Below, piece by piece: positions 60,791 to 64,000 of a DNA stretch of 64,000 bases. This DNA is from Pedobacter sp. AJM. GTDB taxonomy: Bacteria > Bacteroidota > Bacteroidia > Sphingobacteriales > Sphingobacteriaceae. The first letter of the stretch is position 1; each line of letters starts with the position of its first letter. The notes under the pieces are model-generated. The model worked only from the letters and a program-made list of their open reading frames with translations, did not search any database and had not been told where the DNA came from. The stretch covers positions 496,001-560,000 of the forward strand of contig NZ_NHOT01000001.1 of the NCBI RefSeq assembly GCF_002197755.1. Reading direction: 5' to 3'. A program made the position numbers and the translations under genes.

Positions 60791-61534
60791 TTAAACACTC
60801 ATGTTTGAAGTCAGGTGGCTATAATCCTTTAACACCGTTTCCAGGAACTGCAATTCATTCATCCTGGCAGGGATATTAACCAGAATATGTGCTTTGGTTT
60901 TGGCAGCCATAGTATAAATCAGCTCAGGGTTTCCGGTTTGGTAGTAACTGGTTAACACCTCATGAACTAATTCTATATCACGATCGTTCAGGTGGAGCAC
61001 TTCTTTAAAAACAGGCTGATATTCATCAGGCAGGCTAAAATTGAATGCCACATTCTGAATTTCGGTGCGGGGTTTCGTTTTAATAAGTGTGGTTTTTGCC
61101 AGAATATCCCCAACGCGCTGATGATTTTTAGTGACTACCACAGCGATCAGCGCCACTACTCCCCAACCGAAAGGAATGCCAAAATCAACCATCCTGAATA
61201 ACCACCTTAGAAGATACTGCCCAAAGGTAGGTTGGCTACCATCCAGGCTGATGACTTTTATTTTCAATGCCTTTTTGCCGAAGGTTTGTCCGTTCATAAA
61301 CAGTTCGCAAACCAAATCGTAAAAAACAATCATCACTACATACAAAATCAGTACGACATATAAACCAGTTGACGACAGGCTGAAAGCTGCAATTAACCCG
61401 ATAATGGCTGCCAGAAAATAAAGTACCGCAAAACCAGCCAGATCAATACACCGTGCAGCAATCCGTTCGCCCAAACCGGCAATTTCATATTCAATATCTA
61501 TATTCTGGGCGGTACTGATTTTGATGGTATCCAT
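60791..61534 (-). CDS. RDD-family membrane protein
   Basis: A 247-residue protein with an RDD domain: GLGERIAARCIDLAGFAVLYF holds the conserved Arg-Asp, FMNGQTFGKKALKIKVIS the second motif, and LLRWLFRMVDFGIPF the third. Four membrane segments lie within residues 25-160. The C-terminal cytosolic region (about 170-247) is helical (FKEVLHLNDRDIELVHEVLT). Function is not established; RDD proteins may be sodium/proton transporters. It faces SpoIIM across 142 bp. Confidence 0.9.
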   Translation of the reverse strand: MDTIKISTAQNIDIEYEIAGLGERIAARCIDLAGFAVLYFLAAIIGLIAAFSLSSTGLYVVLILYVVMIVFYDLVCELFMNGQTFGKKALKIKVISLDGSQPTFGQYLLRWLFRMVDFGIPFGWGVVALIAVVVTKNHQRVGDILAKTTLIKTKPRTEIQNVAFNFSLPDEYQPVFKEVLHLNDRDIELVHEVLTSYYQTGNPELIYTMAAKTKAHILVNIPARMNELQFLETVLKDYSHLTSNMSV

Positions 61535-61676
61535 ATTTCAAACATAATTTTTTTTAAGGATAAATGCGCTTAACTACAATCAGTTTTTTTCTATTGCGGC
61601 AAACTAATGTTATGGATCGCTTTTTGTATCTGTTAAAATTTAACTATTTTAACCCGGGATTTGGATAGCCATTTAA

Positions 61677-62639
61677 ATGAGAGAAGCATTATTTGTTAAA
61701 CAGCATACAGAAAAATGGAAACGCTTTGAAGCGATACAACATGCCAATCCTGATGAAATGGCCAATCAGTTTATAGAAATAACGAATGATCTGGCTTATG
61801 CTAAAACATTTTACCCCAACTCTAAAACAACAGCTTATTTAAACGGCCTGGCCTCCAAACTGCATCAATCGGTTTATAAAAACAAGAAAGAAAAATCAAA
61901 CCGATTCCTCCATTTCTGGAAAACAGAACTTCCGCTTATCTTTTTCCTTCATAGAAAACAGATTCTGTATGCCCTGGTGTTTTTTTTAATTTCATGTACC
62001 ATTGGTGCCTTATCTGCCAAATATGATGATACTTTTGTACGCCTGATTATGGGCGATGGTTATGTAAACATGACCAATGAAAATATTGCAAAAGGTGATC
62101 CCTTTGGGGTTTACAAACAGCAAAATGAATTCCTGATGTTTTTACAGATAGGCGCAAATAATATTTATGTTGCGCTTTACACCTTTGTACTGGGCATTAT
62201 TTTTTCATTCGGATCTGTTGTTTCTTTATTTAGAAATGGCATTATGCTGGGTTCATTCCAATATTTCTTTTTTAGCAAAGGACTTGGTTTACAGTCGGTA
62301 CTGGTGATCTGGATTCATGGAACCCTGGAAATTTCTGCCATCGTTCTGGCAGGAGCTGCCGGCCTGGTTTTGGGAAATAGTTTTCTCTTCCCTAAAACCT
62401 ATACCAGAATGGAATCTACCTTAAAAGGTGCAAAAAATGGATTAAAAATGGTACTGGGCCTGATCCCAATCTTTATTGTAGCCGCCTTTTTTGAAAGTTT
62501 TGTGACCCGCCATACCGAAATGCCAATGGCCATCAGCCTGATGATTTTGTTATCATCAGCTACATTTATCATCTGGTATGTTTTTATCTATCCATCAAAA
62601 ATTAATCATAAACAAACGCTAATCAACTCATATGACTGA
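61677..62639 (+). CDS. SpoIIM-family (stage II sporulation protein M-like) membrane protein
   Basis: A 320-residue membrane protein. After a soluble helical N-terminus (about 1-100, FVKQHTEKWKRFEAIQH, KTELPLIFFLHRKQI), five to six membrane segments hold the SpoIIM pattern: NNIYVALYTFVLGIIFSFGS, GIMLGSFQYFFF and HGTLEISAIVLAGAAGLVLG. In Bacteroidota this protein is no sporulation factor; it travels with RDD, DUF4129, MoxR and DUF58 genes. It overlaps the next gene by 8 nt. Confidence 0.92.
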   Translation: MREALFVKQHTEKWKRFEAIQHANPDEMANQFIEITNDLAYAKTFYPNSKTTAYLNGLASKLHQSVYKNKKEKSNRFLHFWKTELPLIFFLHRKQILYALVFFLISCTIGALSAKYDDTFVRLIMGDGYVNMTNENIAKGDPFGVYKQQNEFLMFLQIGANNIYVALYTFVLGIIFSFGSVVSLFRNGIMLGSFQYFFFSKGLGLQSVLVIWIHGTLEISAIVLAGAAGLVLGNSFLFPKTYTRMESTLKGAKNGLKMVLGLIPIFIVAAFFESFVTRHTEMPMAISLMILLSSATFIIWYVFIYPSKINHKQTLINSYD

Positions 62640-63507
62640 AAATATTGAATTTAAAAAACGAAGGGATTTTGGTCAGGTTATTAATGATACCTTCACCTTT
62701 ATGCGGCAAAATTTTAAGCCACTGATTAAAACTTATTTTATCTTTTGCGGGCTGTTTGTGCTGGCCAGCATGTCTACCATGTTAATGCAGCAATATAAAA
62801 CGGTTAACGTAATCAACACCATGGGTACGGGAGCTAGTTCGCCCGGACTCGGACTGTACGGAATTGAATATTTCCTTTCTATAATTTTTTCATTAGCCAG
62901 TTACGCCAGCATGACGGTGGCTATTCTTTCTTACCTTGCTATTTATGTACAAAAGGGGAATCAAACACCCACTACGGAAGAAGTTTGGGGATTCTTTAAA
63001 TATTATTTCTGGAGGGTTTTTGGCAGTTCCATTTTACTCTTGCTGATGGTGCTGGTAGGCTTTATCTTTTGCCTCGTTCCTGGTTTTTACCTTTTCCCGT
63101 TTGTGGCCCTGATGTTTCCGATTATGGTGATTGAGAATGCCTCTTTATCTTATGCTTTCGGCAGGAGCTTTAAACTCATCAAAGATCATTTCTGGATTAC
63201 TTTCGGAACTTTAATTGTGGTGTGGATTATTATTTACGCCTGTATGAGTATGATTGTATTGCCCACCACACTATTTGGTATGATCGGAATGTTTTCCAGT
63301 AAAGGAGTACACATGTCATTAACCTTAACCCTGATCAGTACTGTACTGCAGTCACTTTGCCAGGTATTTACGATTGTGCCCGTGATTACCATTACCCTCA
63401 TGTATTTTAATTTAATTGAGGAAAAAGAAAATGTAGGTTTAATGGAAAGAATCTCAAATTTCGGAACTTCAGAAAAACCAATTGATACCCGCCCAGAAGA
63501 ATACTAA
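62632..63507 (+). CDS. Polytopic membrane protein of the SpoIIM/DUF4129 cluster
   Basis: A 291-residue membrane protein. A basic N-terminus (MTENIEFKKRRDFGQVINDT) precedes a reentrant or helical FTFMRQNFKPLIKTYF, and about six membrane segments span residues 33-255, with VGFIFCLVPGFYLFPFVALM as the most conserved stretch. A cytosolic tail (ERISNFGTSEKPIDTRPEEY) ends it. It is the type sometimes misnamed beta-carotene monooxygenase. It overlaps SpoIIM by 8 nt and ends one base ahead of the DUF4129 start, so the three genes form one operon. Confidence 0.7.
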   Translation: MTENIEFKKRRDFGQVINDTFTFMRQNFKPLIKTYFIFCGLFVLASMSTMLMQQYKTVNVINTMGTGASSPGLGLYGIEYFLSIIFSLASYASMTVAILSYLAIYVQKGNQTPTTEEVWGFFKYYFWRVFGSSILLLLMVLVGFIFCLVPGFYLFPFVALMFPIMVIENASLSYAFGRSFKLIKDHFWITFGTLIVVWIIIYACMSMIVLPTTLFGMIGMFSSKGVHMSLTLTLISTVLQSLCQVFTIVPVITITLMYFNLIEEKENVGLMERISNFGTSEKPIDTRPEEY

Positions 63508-63508
63508 A

Positions 63509-64000
63509 ATGTCGAAATTTCTGCTCCATTATCTTCTTATTGGCTTACTCTTTTTTATGCCGGTCATCAGCAAAGCCCAGGCTCATGCTGCTAAACCAAA
63601 GCAGGAGAAACAGGAGATGAAAATCGATAGTAGCCAGATTACGCCATCGAAGTTCGATAAACGTGCCATCAGCGATTACAAAGAGCAAAAGGAATTTCAG
63701 TATGATCAGATTGAAGGCCAGCAACTCTCGCTTTGGGAAAGATTCTGGATGTGGTTCTGGAAAATGATCAGCAAAATATTTGTTGGCGCAGCATCTAATT
63801 CAGTGTCAAAATATTTCTTTATTAGCCTGGGTATTGCCTTACTGGCTTTTCTGGTTATTAAAATGATCGGTGCAAAAAATATCTTCAGCAAAAAACCGCT
63901 GGAAACCATTTTACCATACGACGTTTTAAACGAAAATATTCATGAAATAGATTACGATAAAGAGCTACATCGCTTAATAAGCGAGGGTAAATTCCGGCTT
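63509..64000 (+). CDS. DUF4129-domain protein, N-terminal part (runs off window)
   Basis: ATG 63509 opens a frame of 164 codons that reaches the window end without a stop. It begins with a signal peptide (MSKFLLHYLLIGLLFFMPVI) and a charged region (KFDKRAISDYKEQKEFQYDQ), then a membrane segment (YFFISLGIALLAFLVIKMIG). The last residues (NENIHEIDYDKELHRLISEG) are the opening of the DUF4129 domain. This is the known cluster partner of SpoIIM and RDD. The rest of the gene, and probable DUF4350, MoxR and DUF58 genes, lie outside the window (expectation from related genomes). Confidence 0.75.
   Translation, partial: MSKFLLHYLLIGLLFFMPVISKAQAHAAKPKQEKQEMKIDSSQITPSKFDKRAISDYKEQKEFQYDQIEGQQLSLWERFWMWFWKMISKIFVGAASNSVSKYFFISLGIALLAFLVIKMIGAKNIFSKKPLETILPYDVLNENIHEIDYDKELHRLISEGKFRL

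Noticed and set aside
1..64000. tRNA genes, CRISPR arrays, insertion sequences or prophage
   Set aside because: No tRNA-like arms, direct-repeat arrays, transposase or phage genes were seen on either strand.

Overview
The window reads as a chromosomal segment of a member of the Bacteroidota, most likely Sphingobacteriaceae (Pedobacter-like). The reasons are low-GC coding with AT-rich spacers, promoters of the TTTG-N19-21-TAnnTTTG type, few Shine-Dalgarno sites, and lineage-typical genes: the DUF1800/DUF1501 pair, a TlpA-like protein with a DUF4369-type N-terminus, an MG2 plus TonB-plug protein, and an RDD/SpoIIM/DUF4129 cluster. I see no IS element, prophage, CRISPR array, rRNA or tRNA. The genus is inferred from family resemblance, not from a marker gene.

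Layout. 1-5000: small oxidoreductases and NTF2-like proteins, including an HxlR regulator facing an NTF2/NmrA pair. 5000-12400: secreted enzymes (M1-like metallopeptidase, DPP4-like S9 peptidase, GH3 hexosaminidase). 12500-19700: an AddB-like nuclease and an AddA-like helicase-nuclease with a DUF1016 nuclease wedged between them. 19900-34200: TcdA, TatD, secreted thioredoxin, GNAT, PdhB, pentapeptide protein, SNF2 helicase, DUF1080, Aat, DUF1800/DUF1501 and YccF. 34200-42200: an App1-like phosphatase facing a lipid kinase, a TonB_C protein, an M23 peptidase, rbfA-hflX, radA, a candidate structured RNA and DUF4920. 42300-50900: IlvE, tryptophan 2,3-dioxygenase, a fluoride riboswitch with a ClC-type transporter, a SerB-like phosphatase fused to a cut-down SerA, a degenerate ureohydrolase and a TlpA-like protein. 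51000-60800: purD, a dienoyl-CoA reductase with an enoyl-CoA isomerase, the MG2/plug protein, dcd, a phosphopantetheinyl transferase with lipB, a GDSL lipoprotein, DUF5684 and DUF2752. 60800-64000: RDD facing SpoIIM, a membrane protein and a truncated DUF4129 gene.

The clearest non-coding element is the fluoride riboswitch at about 44640-44691. It has a textbook promoter at 44604-44634 and lies just ahead of a ClC gene with GREGT and GNN motifs, as in fluoride/proton antiporters. The most unusual protein is the 433-residue product of 46174-47475. It carries a SerB-type HAD phosphatase, then the substrate-domain half of phosphoglycerate dehydrogenase with the NAD domain missing, then SerA's ACT domain. 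This suggests a serine-sensing phosphatase.

Other points of interest are a likely ~180-nt structured RNA at 41500-41680, a 31-bp palindrome inside the DUF1016 gene that encodes nearly the same peptide on both strands, and a ureohydrolase-fold protein that has lost half of its metal ligands. Motifs, stems and coordinates were read from the sequence. Family names rest on recalled conserved motifs, since no database search could be run.
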